Assembly (NCBI GenBank): GCA_934725685.1
Contig: CAKVBX010000001.1
Span: forward strand, 1 to 64,000
Origin: an uncultured Bacilli bacterium
GTDB lineage: Bacteria; Bacillota_I; Bacilli_A; RFN20; CAG-288
Direction: 5' to 3'
DNA: 64,000 bases
Within the stretch, counting starts at the first letter, position 1. Every line of letters begins with the position of its first letter. The notes below the pieces were generated by a model. It was not told the origin of the DNA. It did not search any database and worked only from the letters and a program-made list of their open reading frames with translations. Position numbers and translations under genes: made by a program. Positions 8,886 to 16,767 of the stretch are shown in pieces.

Positions 8886-9613
8886 AAAATGTCATTCTCC
8901 TTTATCTTTTCAATCAGCATCGAATAGGAAGACACTTCAAGACAATCTCTTTTTAATGCGTACCCTTCCGGACATCTCCTCTCCTTCTTCTTATGATTCA
9001 GCCAGACAGAAGTGGCAAAGCCGGCATCGGTCGAACCGATGACATCCTGGAAGAAAGCATCCCCAATATACATGGAGTGAGTGATATCCTTCTTCGCAAG
9101 ACGGATGCCGGTCTTAAAGAACAGAGGATTTGGTTTCTTGACGCCGACTTCCTTCGAGCCCAGGAAGAAGCCGAACTCGTGATCCGGGATCAGTTTTTTC
9201 AGAATCTGCATGCTGTCCTCTGTGGAATAGATGGTATTGGACAAAACATAATATGGAATCTTCTTCGCCTCGAGGAAGGAAAGAAACTTGTCAATTCCTT
9301 CAATCGGTTTCGGAGAAAGATAACAAAGGATTTCATGGCTGCATTCCTCAATGGAACAATCCAATTCCAACCCAAAGTATTTTTGGAATAATGACAAAAC
9401 CGCAAGAATGTCAAGTTCAAATAACAGACGCGACTGATAGTAGTTTCTGAAAAAGTCCTCGGAAAAATCAAAGACTTCTTTCCAATCGATAGTATCGTGA
9501 TTCACGCAATGTTTTTCCAAAGAGAGGATATTCCAACGAGGCTGTTCGCACGTGAAAGAAATCAAAGTATCCCAACAATCAAAGAAAACGGCCTCGATTC
9601 TTCTGTTTTCCAT
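8882..9613 (-). CDS. HAD-superfamily hydrolase
   Basis: A haloacid-dehalogenase-fold phosphatase of 243 residues. Motif I is FFDCWDTL, where the second Asp of the usual DxD is shifted to DxWD, a variant seen in related HAD proteins. Motif II is the Ser in VLSN, and motif III/IV are the Lys in VGVKKPNP and YIGDAFFQDV. An alpha-helical cap lies between motifs I and II. The likely job is dephosphorylation of a small metabolite; the substrate is unknown. It overlaps the thioesterase gene. The ribosome binding site is GAGGTG. Its promoter region shares a 12-base box and an AAGCGCTT element with the lipoprotein promoter at 26.6 kb. Confidence 0.88.
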   Translation of the reverse strand: MENRRIEAVFFDCWDTLISFTCEQPRWNILSLEKHCVNHDTIDWKEVFDFSEDFFRNYYQSRLLFELDILAVLSLFQKYFGLELDCSIEECSHEILCYLSPKPIEGIDKFLSFLEAKKIPYYVLSNTIYSTEDSMQILKKLIPDHEFGFFLGSKEVGVKKPNPLFFKTGIRLAKKDITHSMYIGDAFFQDVIGSTDAGFATSVWLNHKKKERRCPEGYALKRDCLEVSSYSMLIEKIKENDIL

Positions 9614-9639
9614 AGATTCACCTCACACTTAATTTTATC

Positions 9640-9678
9640 ATATTACCACGGAAGGAGAAAGCAAAAGCAAGCGCTTAA
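9640..9678 (-). promoter_or_regulatory. HAD promoter with AAGCGCTT box
   Basis: On the minus strand CTTCCGTGG runs into TAATAT, forming an extended -10 (TGGTAATAT). The palindrome-containing AAGCGCTTAA sits at 9669-9678, near where a -35 would be. The same 12-base box TTACCACGGAAG (plus strand 9643-9654) and AAGCGCTTAA recur at 26586-26624. Confidence 0.45.
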
Positions 9679-9820
9679 TTCTTGCTTTTTCCAATTAGCA
9701 ACTTTATCAAAAGGAACCATCACCATTTTAATTTTCATTTTTTTATTTGTATTTTGTATGAAAACAAGGTAAATTATATTTGTCTTTGCAATGACAATCA
9801 GTACCATTGAATAGCACACA

Positions 9821-9860
9821 GAAAAAGCCACCTGATTTTTCAATAACGGGTGGCTTTTTC
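9821..9860. terminator. Orphan terminator-like hairpin
   Basis: AAAAAGCCACC (9822-9832) pairs with GGTGGCTTTTT (9849-9859), giving an 11-base-pair stem with A and T tracts on both flanks. No gene ends here on either strand, so it either closes an unrecognised short transcript or insulates the next promoter. Confidence 0.6.
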
Positions 9861-9947
9861 CTTTGCCCTCCACATGCAACTTGTTTAACTGAATTGTCGC
9901 AAAAAAGTTGTTTCTCTAAAAAAGTACACAATATTGTAATAAATATC

Positions 9948-9977
9948 TTGCTTAGAGTTTTTAGATGGTGATAAAAT
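9948..9977 (+). promoter_or_regulatory. Promoter of the 866-residue membrane protein gene
   Basis: TTGCTT (9948-9953), an 18-base spacer ending in TGA, and TAAAAT (9972-9977) form an extended -10 promoter. The ribosome binding site TAAGGAGG follows at 10014-10021. Confidence 0.6.
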
Positions 9978-10026
9978 AGTACAAACTTATCTACCACTCA
10001 TCAACGAGCATTATAAGGAGGCCCGT

Positions 10027-12627
10027 ATGGCAAAAAAAGATGCTAGTGCCCCTGTTGGGAAAAGACGGGGGAGCAGAGCAATCACAGTCTTCAATGTCAT
10101 CTTCATTGTACTGGCAGTGATTGCTATCGTTGTCGCCGTTCTGATGTTTACGCCCGTATCGAAGTCCCTCAAGTCATTCTTGCAAGGACAGCAGTGGGCA
10201 ATCGCACTTCAGCCGAAGTTCGTTGACTGGGTCAAATATCATCTTGTCAACAATCTTGGACTGACCATGCCGTTCCGTGGTCATGGCGTGACATTCACCG
10301 CATGTCTTTACGTCTATGCCTACTCTTTACTCCTCTTCGGTCTTCTGTTCCTCATGTACACGCCGTTCCTTGTCATGAACCACAACAGAAAACTCGGAAG
10401 AAAGGGTGGATTCAGAAAGGCACTCTGCTGGATTGTCTTCATCGTCACCTTCCTCGTGTTCCTTGGTTATCTCTCTGTTCCTTACACCCAGAAGATCACC
10501 AGCCTTGTCGGGCCCTATTATAAGTGGTTCCCTGACACCTATACGATTTGGAAGAATCTCTTCGCCAATGGTCAGATTCTCTCCAAGCTCAGATTGTCCT
10601 TCATCAGCAATAACCTTTGGTTCAATGCTACCTTCTATATCCTTGTCCTCTTAGTCCTCTTCCAGATCATCTTCTATGTGATGGCCTGCAAAATCAAGGG
10701 CAAAGAAAGAATTGCTGAACCCGAAGAAAAGGCAGAAGAAGTTAAGGAAGAAATCGTCGAAGAGACCGTTCCTGTCATTGCTCCTGTCGCTGCCGCCGAA
10801 GTCAAAGAAGAAAAGCCGGCTGTTGAAACCGTGAGAGTAGCTCCTACAATCCGCGAACTCGCCCTCCTTAATTCCTTGGAGCCGATTGAAGCCTCTCCGA
10901 TATCAAACCTACCCGGCCTCTATGACACCGAAGTCGAGAAGTTAATCGACCTTCTCGAACCTCAAATCAATGAAGCGTTGGCCCGTGAAGATTATGCGAG
11001 CCCGGATGCCATAGAGGCTAGAAGACTTTCCGAAACGATTCAGCCAAATCTTGTCCGTTCCATTCAGGTTCTCCCTGGCATTGATGAATGGGGAGCAACA
11101 CCTTGGGCCGATGAATTAGAAAATTCCATCAAGCCGAAAGATTACACTGTTAAGATTCTTCCTGGCATTGACGAATGGAAAGCAGATCCTTTCGCTGAAG
11201 AAATCGTTGAGTCTGAAAAAGTCGAAGAAGCACCCGTCCCTGAGCCAGTAGAAGTAAAGCCGGTCGTTGAAGAAAAGCCGGAAGAAGCTCCTATTGCCGA
11301 GGAAGCGAGCGAAGTCAACGAAATCACCGATATTGTCGCTCCTCAGGAAGAGACAGTACCTGTTGTCGAAGAAGTCAAGGAAGAAATCGTTGAAGAAGTT
11401 GTCGAGGAAGCAAAGCCGGAAGAGGTCGAGGAAGAAAAGACTTCCAGACTCGATCAGAAGGTCGTCCTCACCGACAACAGCCACGAAGAAGTCAAGACGG
11501 AAAAGTTCTATAAAGACAACGAATGGGTCGTTCCTGACTATCATCCGGAAGATGATGTCAAAGAGGAACCGGTCGTTAAAGAAGTCAAAGAAGAAGAGCC
11601 TACCGTGGAAGAAGCCCCCAAGGGTCCTGTCACCAAAGCTATCTGCTTCCTTGAAAAAGGCGGCAAGCGTCCTCAGGAAGAAGAACACGAACCGGTCGCC
11701 AAAGAAAGCGGAGAATCCCGTCTCGATAAGAAAGTTGTCGCTCTCAACAACGAACATACAGAAATCAAGACGGACAAGTTCCATAAGGAAAACAAATGGA
11801 TTCTTCCTGAATATGTCCCTGAACCGAAGCCGGAGCCGGTAGAAGAGAAAAAACCGGAACTGGTCAAGCCCATCGCCAACGTCAAACAGGTCGAACTCAA
11901 GCAGGCTCCGATTGCCAAACCTGAAAACAAACCGAAGATTGTTCCGATTGCTCCGATTACTCCGAAGCCGGAACCGGTCGTTGAAGAAAAGACTGCTGAG
12001 GAAGAGAAGAAGGTTCTCACTCCGATTGCCGGCCCTCTCCACTCCACCGCCAAATCCAAGCATGAGAAGATTGAAGCAATCAAGGCCCAGAAGGTCCGCT
12101 TCGAACTCAGAAACTATCAGATCAAGACCTTCGAGGGTGATATTTCCGCCGAAGAAGCCTTCCGCAAAGGTGTCACCAAGGTTCAGCCGACCGTCAATCC
12201 TGTCTTCGCCAACCAGTCCGATGAACCAGCCTGGAAGCAGAAGAGACGTAATGAAGAAATCCGTAAGAATGGATACACCAACGTAACGACAGTCGATAAA
12301 CTCAACGGCAACGTTCCTTCCGTACAGAATACGAACAAGCCAAAGAGTCCTCTCTCCATCCGTGAATTAGTCAAAGCCCAAAAAGCTGAGACAGCAAAAC
12401 CGGAAGCCGAAGAGAAGAAGGAAGAAAAGAAGATTGAGAAGCCGATCACTCCGATCGCCATCAAGCCTCAGGAGCCCGCCAAGCCGGTTGAAGGAAACGA
12501 TAAGCTCAAAGCGCAGAATCCTTTCTCCGACAAACCGGTGCCCGCCTTCCACCCGATTGCCCCGATCAACAAGAAGCCGAACAATCGTCCGACCATCAAG
12601 CCAGTCGATCCGCTTAAGAAGAAGTAA
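10027..12627 (+). CDS. Unrecognised polytopic membrane protein with long acidic repeat tail
   Basis: I do not recognise this 866-residue protein. Residues 1-220 hold four predicted membrane helices (about 21-42, 91-116, 132-150, 200-220). Residues 221-866 form a tail very rich in Glu, Lys, Pro and Val. There is no signal peptidase site, and an even number of helices after a Lys/Arg-rich N terminus places the tail in the cytoplasm. The tail has two internal repeat families: LPGIDEW-containing units at about 348-367 and 377-396, and SRLD.KVV...H.E.KT.KF..EN.W..P.Y units at about 473-505 and 564-596. The architecture resembles scaffold or cytoskeleton-anchoring proteins, but that is inference. 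It is monocistronic, with its own promoter, ribosome binding site and terminator. Confidence 0.9.
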   Translation: MAKKDASAPVGKRRGSRAITVFNVIFIVLAVIAIVVAVLMFTPVSKSLKSFLQGQQWAIALQPKFVDWVKYHLVNNLGLTMPFRGHGVTFTACLYVYAYSLLLFGLLFLMYTPFLVMNHNRKLGRKGGFRKALCWIVFIVTFLVFLGYLSVPYTQKITSLVGPYYKWFPDTYTIWKNLFANGQILSKLRLSFISNNLWFNATFYILVLLVLFQIIFYVMACKIKGKERIAEPEEKAEEVKEEIVEETVPVIAPVAAAEVKEEKPAVETVRVAPTIRELALLNSLEPIEASPISNLPGLYDTEVEKLIDLLEPQINEALAREDYASPDAIEARRLSETIQPNLVRSIQVLPGIDEWGATPWADELENSIKPKDYTVKILPGIDEWKADPFAEEIVESEKVEEAPVPEPVEVKPVVEEKPEEAPIAEEASEVNEITDIVAPQEETVPVVEEVKEEIVEEVVEEAKPEEVEEEKTSRLDQKVVLTDNSHEEVKTEKFYKDNEWVVPDYHPEDDVKEEPVVKEVKEEEPTVEEAPKGPVTKAICFLEKGGKRPQEEEHEPVAKESGESRLDKKVVALNNEHTEIKTDKFHKENKWILPEYVPEPKPEPVEEKKPELVKPIANVKQVELKQAPIAKPENKPKIVPIAPITPKPEPVVEEKTAEEEKKVLTPIAGPLHSTAKSKHEKIEAIKAQKVRFELRNYQIKTFEGDISAEEAFRKGVTKVQPTVNPVFANQSDEPAWKQKRRNEEIRKNGYTNVTTVDKLNGNVPSVQNTNKPKSPLSIRELVKAQKAETAKPEAEEKKEEKKIEKPITPIAIKPQEPAKPVEGNDKLKAQNPFSDKPVPAFHPIAPINKKPNNRPTIKPVDPLKKK
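11068..11214 (+). repeat. Coding repeat A (LPGIDEW units)
   Basis: Two units of about 20 codons, at roughly 11068-11127 and 11155-11214, encode VLPGIDEWGATPWADELENS and ILPGIDEWKADPFAEEIVES. The spacing of 29 codons and the conserved core GIDEW suggest a short repeated binding motif inside the acidic tail. Confidence 0.8.
11443..11814 (+). repeat. Coding repeat B (SRLD...KF..EN.W units)
   Basis: Two units of 33 codons at about 11443-11541 and 11716-11814, 91 codons apart. Conserved positions are SRLD, KVV, H.E.KT.KF, N.W and P.Y. They share roughly two thirds of residues and probably arose by internal duplication. Confidence 0.8.
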
Positions 12628-12640
12628 ACAGCAATGTTCA

Positions 12641-12672
12641 TGCCCCGAGAATTCTCGGGGCATTTTCTTTTA
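12641..12672 (+). terminator. Terminator after the 866-residue protein gene
   Basis: The perfect hairpin TGCCCCGAGA/TCTCGGGGCA (12641-12661 with the tip AATT) is followed by a T-rich tract. Confidence 0.88.
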
Positions 12673-12678
12673 TTTTTG

Positions 12679-12707
12679 TTGAACATTCCAATTTATAGTG
12701 CTAGAAT
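12679..12707 (+). promoter_or_regulatory. Promoter of the tRNA-Pro/tRNA-Leu unit
   Basis: TTGAAC (12679-12684), a 17-base spacer and TAGAAT (12702-12707); transcription would start about 10 bases before tRNA-Pro. Confidence 0.65.
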
Positions 12708-12723
12708 ACTCAAGCACATATTT

Positions 12724-12800
12724 TGAGGCGTGGTGCAGCTTGGTAGCACGCTTGGTTCGGGACCAAGAGGTCATGGGTTCAAATCCCATCGCTTCAACCA
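12724..12800 (+). tRNA. tRNA-Pro (anticodon CGG)
   Basis: A 77-base cloverleaf. The acceptor stem is TGAGGCG/CGCTTCA with one G-T pair, the anticodon stem CTTGG/CCAAG, the loop TTCGGGA giving anticodon CGG, the T stem ATGGG/CCCAT, and CCA is encoded. CGG reads only CCG, so another Pro tRNA must exist elsewhere in the genome. Confidence 0.93.
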
Positions 12801-12804
12801 TTGT

Positions 12805-12891
12805 GCCCAGGTGGCGGAATCGGTATACGCGTCAGACTCAAAATCTGATGCCCGTGAGGACGTGCGGGTTCAAGTCCCGCCCTGGGCACCA
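12805..12891 (+). tRNA. tRNA-Leu (anticodon CAA)
   Basis: An 87-base class II tRNA with a long variable arm. The acceptor stem is GCCCAGG/CCTGGGC, the anticodon stem TCAGA/TCTGA and the loop CTCAAAA, giving anticodon CAA. CCA is encoded. It lies 4 bases after tRNA-Pro in the same transcript. Confidence 0.95.
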
Positions 12892-12898
12892 CGAAAAT

Positions 12899-12921
12899 GT
12901 CACTGAAAAGTGACTTTTTTT
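12899..12921 (+). terminator. Terminator of the tRNA-Pro/Leu unit
   Basis: The stem GTCACT/AGTGAC with a GAAA tetraloop is followed by seven T. Confidence 0.85.
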
Positions 12922-12958
12922 GTTTTCGTTTTCCCAAACAGTCTGCCTGTTTCATTTT

Positions 12959-12987
12959 TTGACTTCTATTCTTCTACCCTATATAAT
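12959..12987 (+). promoter_or_regulatory. Promoter of the 200-residue lipoprotein gene
   Basis: TTGACT (12959-12964), exactly 17 bases of spacer, then a perfect TATAAT (12982-12987). This is one of the strongest sigma-70-type promoters in the window. Confidence 0.8.
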
Positions 12988-13007
12988 GATGAAAGAGGTT
13001 AAACATC

Positions 13008-13610
13008 ATGAATTCTAAATCAATTCTGAAGCTCGGTATGCTTCTTTCCTGTCTTTCTTTGGTCGGTTGCGGAGAAGAAAACGTTCCCACCACAAAGGAA
13101 ACGGAAGGCCCGAAAACCTGGTTCACGGAGAAAGAACTTGAAGATATCCATCTTGCAAATCTTCCTACTCCCACGAAATGCACCGGGACCGGAAGTGCCT
13201 ATACGAGCTGGTTCAATGACGGATACACCTTCTCCATCCCTTGTGAAAGCGAAGCCATTCTGACGGAAAATGCAACACTCTATTTCAACTACTTCAAGGA
13301 AAACTATGAAGGAAAATTCGGTCTCGACAAGCTTTACGGAATCGGAGATACGACCTCGTATTATAACATCGTCTATAAAGAGGAAATCTCTGACTATTAC
13401 GGAAACAATCCCTGCCCCCTCTACAAATTCTTCTACGCTACGGATACTGAACTTGCCAGCGATGGTTTTCTGAAGGATGACAGCGTCTATTCTTTCGAGT
13501 TACGCTATGATTTCGATACGGATACCTCTCAGCACAAGCTGAAGCTCTATATGGAGAAAGCCACCAAGTCCCATAACGGCGTTTACACCCTGAAGTACAA
13601 ACTCGCCTAA
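13008..13610 (+). CDS. Hypothetical lipoprotein
   Basis: A secreted lipoprotein of 200 residues with no family I recognise. The N-terminal signal sequence ends in the lipobox LVGC, placing the lipidated Cys at residue 21. A short polar Glu/Lys/Thr linker is followed by a compact domain rich in Tyr, Phe and Asp, including four further Cys. The near-consensus promoter suggests strong expression. The ribosome binding site is AAAGAGG. No terminator separates it from the guanine deaminase gene 59 bases downstream, so the two may be cotranscribed, although the products look unrelated. Confidence 0.88.
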   Translation: MNSKSILKLGMLLSCLSLVGCGEENVPTTKETEGPKTWFTEKELEDIHLANLPTPTKCTGTGSAYTSWFNDGYTFSIPCESEAILTENATLYFNYFKENYEGKFGLDKLYGIGDTTSYYNIVYKEEISDYYGNNPCPLYKFFYATDTELASDGFLKDDSVYSFELRYDFDTDTSQHKLKLYMEKATKSHNGVYTLKYKLA

Positions 13611-13669
13611 TCATATATTTATAAAATAAATCAGCAGAAAGCAGAAGAATACCTGCACAAGGAGAAATC

Positions 13670-14149
13670 ATGAATCAGAAAGAAATCATGGAGTTGGCAA
13701 TTGAACGGGCACGAAAAACCATGAGCGACAATCTCGGAGGCCCCTTCGGTGCTGTCATCACGAAGAGCGGAAAGATTGTCAGCGTCGCTTCCAACACTGT
13801 CCTCGCCGATCACGACCCAACCGCCCATGCCGAAGTCAATGCCATAAGAGAAGCCTGCAAAACACTCGGCACCATCGATTTGAAGGGTTGTGAACTCTAT
13901 GCGACAGGCTACCCCTGTCCGATGTGCCTGAGCGCCATCATTTGGTCCAACATTTCCAAAGTCTATTTCGGTTGCACGCCCGAGGATGCCGATGCCATCG
14001 GGTTCCGGGATGAGGCAATCTACAAATACATCGAATCGCTTCGCGGATTCCGAAAAGAAGACGATTCCTTAATCCTTCTCCCCTTAGACAGAGAAGACTG
14101 CATTCGTCTTTTCGAAGAATATCATGCAAAAAAGAAAACTGTCTACTGA
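13670..14149 (+). CDS. guaD: Guanine deaminase (cytidine-deaminase-fold nucleoside deaminase)
   Basis: A zinc-dependent deaminase of 159 residues, closely resembling the small bacterial guanine deaminase that converts guanine to xanthine and ammonia. The zinc site is HAEVNAI (53-59, catalytic Glu55) with PCPMC (82-86). GGPFGAVI near 23-30 and the DA..GF..E.IYK stretch in the C-terminal third are typical of GuaD and set it apart from TadA, which is also about this length. The ribosome binding site is CAAGGAG. A strong terminator follows. Confidence 0.9.
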   Translation: MNQKEIMELAIERARKTMSDNLGGPFGAVITKSGKIVSVASNTVLADHDPTAHAEVNAIREACKTLGTIDLKGCELYATGYPCPMCLSAIIWSNISKVYFGCTPEDADAIGFRDEAIYKYIESLRGFRKEDDSLILLPLDREDCIRLFEEYHAKKKTVY

Positions 14150-14165
14150 TTCGCTATACTAAAGA

Positions 14166-14204
14166 AATAGCGCTCTGACTCAGAAATCAGGGCGCTATTT
14201 TTTT
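14166..14204 (+). terminator. Terminator after guanine deaminase gene
   Basis: The long hairpin AATAGCGC.CTGA / TCAG.GCGCTATT is followed by seven T. The T tract overlaps the -35 of the next promoter. Confidence 0.88.
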
Positions 14205-14230
14205 GTTTCAAGCTTCTTTTATGATATTAT
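14203..14230 (+). promoter_or_regulatory. Promoter of the YgbA-DUF454-CydDC operon
   Basis: TTGTTT (14203-14208), a 16-base spacer and TATTAT (14225-14230). The start codon follows after about 20 transcribed bases without a clear ribosome binding site. Confidence 0.5.
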
Positions 14231-14254
14231 GTTTGTCATAACTAACTATGTACC

Positions 14255-14626
14255 ATGGAAAACAGAAACAAGAAAATGACGCCAGAAAAATACGAAAGTG
14301 AAATCAATACCGTCGATGAAATGATCAAACTCTACTGCAGAAAGCAGCACAGAACAAAAAAAGGAGAGCTCTGCGAAAGCTGCAAGGAGCTTTCCGACTA
14401 CTGCCATTACCGGCTTTCACTCTGCCCCTGGGGTGACAGGAAACCCTTCTGTTCCAACTGTCCCATCCACTGTTACAACGCAGAACACAGGGAACGAATC
14501 CGCACCGTCATGCGTTTTTCCGGTCCTAGGATGATCTTTTCCCATCCTGTCATGGCAATGAGGCATCTCATCGAAACGAAGAAGGAAAAGAAGAAACTGG
14601 AGAAAAAACGAAATGAAACAAAATAG
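14255..14626 (+). CDS. ygbA: YgbA-like protein (nitrous oxide-stimulated promoter family)
   Basis: A Cys-rich protein of 123 residues of the family named for a nitrous oxide-stimulated promoter; E. coli YgbA is part of the NO-responsive NsrR regulon and supports recovery from nitrosative stress. Eight Cys occur in ordered pairs (LYC, LCESC, DYC, LCPWG, FCSNCPIHC), suggesting an Fe-S or metal site, followed by the family signature R.VMRFSGPRMIFSHP. The C terminus is a basic Lys-rich helix. No good ribosome binding site precedes the ATG. The gene overlaps the DUF454 gene by 14 bases and begins a five-gene overlapping operon with CydDC-like exporters. The biochemical role is not established. Confidence 0.87.
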   Translation: MENRNKKMTPEKYESEINTVDEMIKLYCRKQHRTKKGELCESCKELSDYCHYRLSLCPWGDRKPFCSNCPIHCYNAEHRERIRTVMRFSGPRMIFSHPVMAMRHLIETKKEKKKLEKKRNETK

Positions 14627-15059
14627 CAAGATCGTACGGAGCCGGATTCTGAGAATCTTCTTTCTCGTTCTTGGTTCCATCAGTCTGGTCTTAGGAACCA
14701 TCGGCATCTTTTTACCGATTCTTCCGACGGTCCCCTTCTATATGCTGACAGCCTTCTGCTATGTCCGGGGAAGCAAGCGGTTCTCGGACTGGTTCCTCAA
14801 TTCCAAGCTCTATAAGAACCACATGGGAAACTTTGTCGAGCACCGGGTGATGACGGTCTATGGTGAGATTCTCTTGCTCCTCTTTGTGACTGCACTCCTT
14901 CTTGTCTCCCTTTGGTTCATCAACAAACCGGTCATGAGCATTGTCTTCGTTGTACTGATTCTCTGCAAATATCTCTACTTTGTCCTTCGGATCACCCCTG
15001 TCGGAAGACAGGAGTATCTCCGCATCAAAGGACAGTCCAAGGAGGCTTCCTATGATTGA
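14613..15059 (+). CDS. DUF454/YbaN-family inner-membrane protein
   Basis: A small polytopic membrane protein of 148 residues of the DUF454 (YbaN) family. The signature GTIGIFLPILPTVPFYML is followed by FCYVRGSKRFSDW and the family-typical SKLYK.H. Three to four membrane helices are predicted (about 13-50 as a hairpin, 90-107, 110-128). The function is not known. In several anaerobes the family occurs near CydDC-like transporters, as here. It overlaps the genes on both sides (14 and 8 bases), so its product should be made in step with YgbA and CydD. Confidence 0.88.
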   Translation: MKQNSKIVRSRILRIFFLVLGSISLVLGTIGIFLPILPTVPFYMLTAFCYVRGSKRFSDWFLNSKLYKNHMGNFVEHRVMTVYGEILLLLFVTALLLVSLWFINKPVMSIVFVVLILCKYLYFVLRITPVGRQEYLRIKGQSKEASYD

Positions 15060-16767
15060 TAAAGATCTGATTGCTTATATCAAAGGAAAACGGCATCTCC
15101 TCGTTCTTATCGTCATCTGCTCTTTTTTGGGGCTTTGTGCCTCCGTCTCTTCCACGTATCTTCTTGCAAGGAGCATCGAAATCTTCATGACGGAAGGAGA
15201 AAAAATCTCTTATTCCTATCTTTTCGGCACACTGCTCCTCGCCCTCTGTTTTGCCTTGCTTCAGTATCTGAAAGGAAGGATTTCCAATCAACTCGCCGAC
15301 TATGTCTCCGTCAAAATCAGAAAGGATATCTTCGGAAAATATGTTGCATTGGGTGGGAGAAGTCGGCTCCGCGTCCAGGAAGTCGCACAGCTGACTTCCG
15401 AAGGCGTCGAACAGTTACGTCTTTACTATTCTTCCTATCTCCCCTCGTTTTTCTATAGCATGATTGCACCGATCAGTCTTTTCATTCTCTTCTGTTTCTT
15501 CTCTTACAAGGTTGCACTGGTCTATCTTGTCTGTGTCCCTTTGATTCCGGTTTCCATCATTTTAGTCTCCAAATGGGCAAAGAAGATCTTTGCCACTTAC
15601 TGGGACCGATATCTTTCCCTCGGTGGTGCCTATCTCGATGCCGTCTCCGGCATGAAGGAACTGCTCATCTTCAACTATGACAGAATAAAAGAGAATGAGA
15701 TGAAGAAAAACAGCGAAGAGTTTCGAAGAATCACGATGAAAGTTCTCGTCATGCAGCTCTGTTCCACAACCATCATGGATCTCGTCGCCTATGGAGGAGC
15801 CGGTGTCGGAATCACCATCACCCTATTGGAACAAATCAACCATACTGCCGGATATTCTCCTTATCTTGCACTCTTCCTCATCCTGGTCGGAGCCGAATTC
15901 TTCCTGCCGTTACGTTCTCTCGGTTCGAGCTTCCATATCGCCATGAACGGAGCGACTGCAGGAAGAAAAGTCATTCAGCTCCTTAAGGAAAACGAAGAAG
16001 AAAAAGGAACCGAGCACCTCTCTTCCATCACTGAAATCACACTGAAGGATGTCTCTTTCCGCTACGCGGATGCAGAAGAGGATCAGCTTCATGCCATCTC
16101 TATGCGCCTGACAAAAGGATTCCATTCCCTCTTAGGAGATTCCGGATGCGGAAAAAGCACTTTGGCAAAGATTATGACAAAGCAGCTGACCGGCTATCGG
16201 GGGAGCATTCAGATCGACGGAAAAGAACTTTCCGATATCGATCCGAAGGAATACCGAAAGAAAGTCTGCTATCTCTCTGTCGATACTTTCCTCCTTCACC
16301 GCAGTGTCAGAGAAGCATTTCTCTTCTATGCTCCTGATATCACGGAAGAACGTATGATGGAACTGCTCGCCCTCACCGGAATGAAGGAGAGAATCCTCGA
16401 AAGCGGTGGCCTCGATTATCTCCCGAGAGAAGGGGCTTCCGACCTCTCCGGAGGTGAGAAACAACGGTTGGTCCTCAGCTATTATCTCTCCGCCGAAAAG
16501 AACTTCTATGTCTTTGATGAGACGACGAGCAATATCGACAGGGAAAGCGAAGAAATCATTGTCGGTACCATCGAAACGCTCTCCAGGGATCACATTGTCC
16601 TTTTCATCTCGCATCGTCTGAGGAATGCACTCCATGCCGATGATGTCCTCCTTCTTAACGGGAATGGAGCGTTAATGGAAGAGGGGGCACCGGAACAACT
16701 GCTCCGCGAAGAAGGATTCTTCAAAAAAGGAGTCGAGCAGGAAAAGAAATGGGAGGAGATTCTATGA
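15052..16767 (+). CDS. cydD: CydD-like ABC exporter subunit
   Basis: One half of a heterodimeric type IV ABC exporter, 571 residues from the chosen start. Six membrane helices (about 15-300) end in AEFFLPLRSLGSSFHIAMNG, a CydD hallmark. The ATPase domain has Walker A GDSGCGKST (362-370), signature LSGGEKQRL and Walker B FYVFDETTSNID. In E. coli CydDC exports cysteine and glutathione (or moves haem) and is needed for cytochrome bd assembly and NO tolerance. No cydAB is in the window, so the substrate is open. An upstream in-frame ATG at 14980 is rejected: the ATG at 15052 has ribosome binding site AAGGAGG and overlaps the previous stop. Confidence 0.88.
   Translation: MIDKDLIAYIKGKRHLLVLIVICSFLGLCASVSSTYLLARSIEIFMTEGEKISYSYLFGTLLLALCFALLQYLKGRISNQLADYVSVKIRKDIFGKYVALGGRSRLRVQEVAQLTSEGVEQLRLYYSSYLPSFFYSMIAPISLFILFCFFSYKVALVYLVCVPLIPVSIILVSKWAKKIFATYWDRYLSLGGAYLDAVSGMKELLIFNYDRIKENEMKKNSEEFRRITMKVLVMQLCSTTIMDLVAYGGAGVGITITLLEQINHTAGYSPYLALFLILVGAEFFLPLRSLGSSFHIAMNGATAGRKVIQLLKENEEEKGTEHLSSITEITLKDVSFRYADAEEDQLHAISMRLTKGFHSLLGDSGCGKSTLAKIMTKQLTGYRGSIQIDGKELSDIDPKEYRKKVCYLSVDTFLLHRSVREAFLFYAPDITEERMMELLALTGMKERILESGGLDYLPREGASDLSGGEKQRLVLSYYLSAEKNFYVFDETTSNIDRESEEIIVGTIETLSRDHIVLFISHRLRNALHADDVLLLNGNGALMEEGAPEQLLREEGFFKKGVEQEKKWEEIL

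Larger units (their letters stand above)
9614..10026. other. Non-coding region between HAD gene and the repeat-tailed membrane protein
   Basis: No convincing gene is seen in these 413 bases. They hold the HAD promoter (9640-9678, minus), a hairpin AAAAGCAAG/CTTGCTTTT (9663-9689), a strong orphan terminator-like hairpin (9821-9860) and the promoter of the next gene (9948-9977). Open frames here lack ribosome binding sites and recognisable proteins. Confidence 0.6.

Noticed and set aside
11116..12063. A 315-codon open frame antisense to the repeat-tailed membrane protein, rich in Phe, Arg and Asp.
   Set aside because: It mirrors the Glu/Lys/Pro-rich codons of the true gene, has no ribosome binding site and is not a recognisable protein.
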